From: Chitinophaga chungangae
GTDB lineage: Bacteria; Bacteroidota; Bacteroidia; Chitinophagales; Chitinophagaceae
Assembly (NCBI RefSeq): GCF_017742215.1
Contig: NZ_JAGHKP010000001.1
Span: 1,364,001-1,428,000 of the forward strand
Length of the DNA: 64,000 nt
Reading direction: 5' to 3'
Part shown: positions 63,722 through 64,000 of the stretch, piece after piece
How the letters are laid out: each line of letters opens with the position of its first letter
Position numbering within the stretch: the stretch's first letter is position 1
Notes under the pieces: generated by a model
Databases searched by the model: none
What the model saw: the letters and a program-made list of their open reading frames with translations, nothing else
Told to the model about the DNA's origin: nothing
Made by a program: the position numbers and the translations under genes

Positions 63722-64000
63722 ATGAAACACATCATATCGATCCTCTTCTTTTCACTGCTCGCGGCTGGAGCCATGGCGCAGGGAAAGAAAATTACCGGCA
63801 CCGTGAGCGATAAAGACGGCCCCGTGCCTTTCGCTACGGTGAAAGAAGCGGCCAGTCCGTCTAACGGCGTGCTTACCGACGACAAAGGCGCGTTTTCCAT
63901 CACGCTCCGCGCCAACGGCGACGAACTGATCATTTCTTCCATCGGTTATGCCAACAAGACCGTCAGTTTTAAAGGAAAAACCAGCATCAACATCGTGCTC
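63722..64000 (+). CDS. Start of a SusC-like TonB receptor or CTD protein, 3'-truncated
   Basis: The frame runs off the right edge (93 codons visible). Signal peptide MKHIISILFFSLLAAGAMAQ, then a carboxypeptidase-like regulatory domain (KKITGTVSDKDGPVPFATV, GVLTDDKGAFSITL, IISSIGYANKTVSF). An in-frame ATG at 63701 is an alternative start. It starts 36 bp after the PUL 2 susD stop and is most likely another TonB-dependent receptor of the same operon, but a shorter protein cannot be excluded. Confidence 0.8.
   Translation, partial: MKHIISILFFSLLAAGAMAQGKKITGTVSDKDGPVPFATVKEAASPSNGVLTDDKGAFSITLRANGDELIISSIGYANKTVSFKGKTSINIVL

Noticed and set aside
59255..63730. 1491-codon open frame on the minus strand
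   Set aside because: It runs antisense through the SusC and SusD genes; the length reflects the lack of minus-strand stops in GC-rich coding sequence, not a gene.

Overview
The window looks like chromosomal DNA of a Bacteroidota bacterium, most likely of the Chitinophaga group. This rests on gene content: two SusC/SusD pairs, two giant hybrid two-component sensors with fused AraC domains, DUF4251 and LytS/LytTR proteins, many lipoproteins, several TAnnTTTG-type -7 boxes and no obvious Shine-Dalgarno sequences. The genus is inferred, not proven. I see no rRNA, tRNA, CRISPR array, insertion sequence, prophage or origin.

Layout. 1-8.8 kb: tail of an S10 peptidase, GH32 fructan hydrolase, DNA polymerase IV (dinB), a small membrane protein, a DUF4251 lipoprotein, a KstD-like flavoprotein, a DUF2341/LamG protein, a small outer-membrane barrel and a FrnE-like DsbA. 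9-15.4 kb: DAO-type oxidoreductase, FtsX/MacB-type permease, ASCH plus winged-helix protein, M1 metallopeptidase. 15.5-27.9 kb: a complete polysaccharide utilisation locus (HTCS, SusC, SusD, surface glycan-binding lipoprotein, lipoprotein glycosidase) closed by a terminator. 28-31 kb: class III cyclase, Crp/Fnr regulator, RidA homologue, methyltransferase. 31-38 kb: a secreted ConA-like protein divergent from a membrane-anchored HTH protein, a seven-heme c-type cytochrome lipoprotein, a NarL-type two-component pair and a small lipoprotein. 38-45 kb: SWIB protein with a histone-like tail, NTF2-like protein, a coding remnant without a start codon, CMD-family protein, metallo-beta-lactamase-fold hydrolase, an exported unknown, two SDRs and an AraC regulator. 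45-54.7 kb: a TonB receptor-LytS-LytTR operon, GSDH-type dehydrogenase, two tandem NlpE-like proteins, AraC, VOC, HxlR and SnoaL-like genes. 54.8-64 kb: a second HTCS-SusC-SusD locus followed by the start of another SusC-like gene that runs off the window.

How genes work together. In each utilisation locus the HTCS would sense an oligosaccharide in the periplasm and activate the adjacent susC promoter. Both susC genes have long A/C-rich leaders sharing a nonamer. Many convergent pairs are separated by near-perfect hairpins acting as bidirectional terminators. Several regulator genes carry clear palindromic sites next to them (HxlR/SnoaL, the TPR kinase and the NTF2-like gene). No single gene cluster here is clearly a new defence or biosynthetic system. 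The most unusual items are the divergent ConA/HTH pair, the heptaheme lipoprotein, the doubled palindromes at 38.66 kb and the orphan coding remnant at 39.5 kb.
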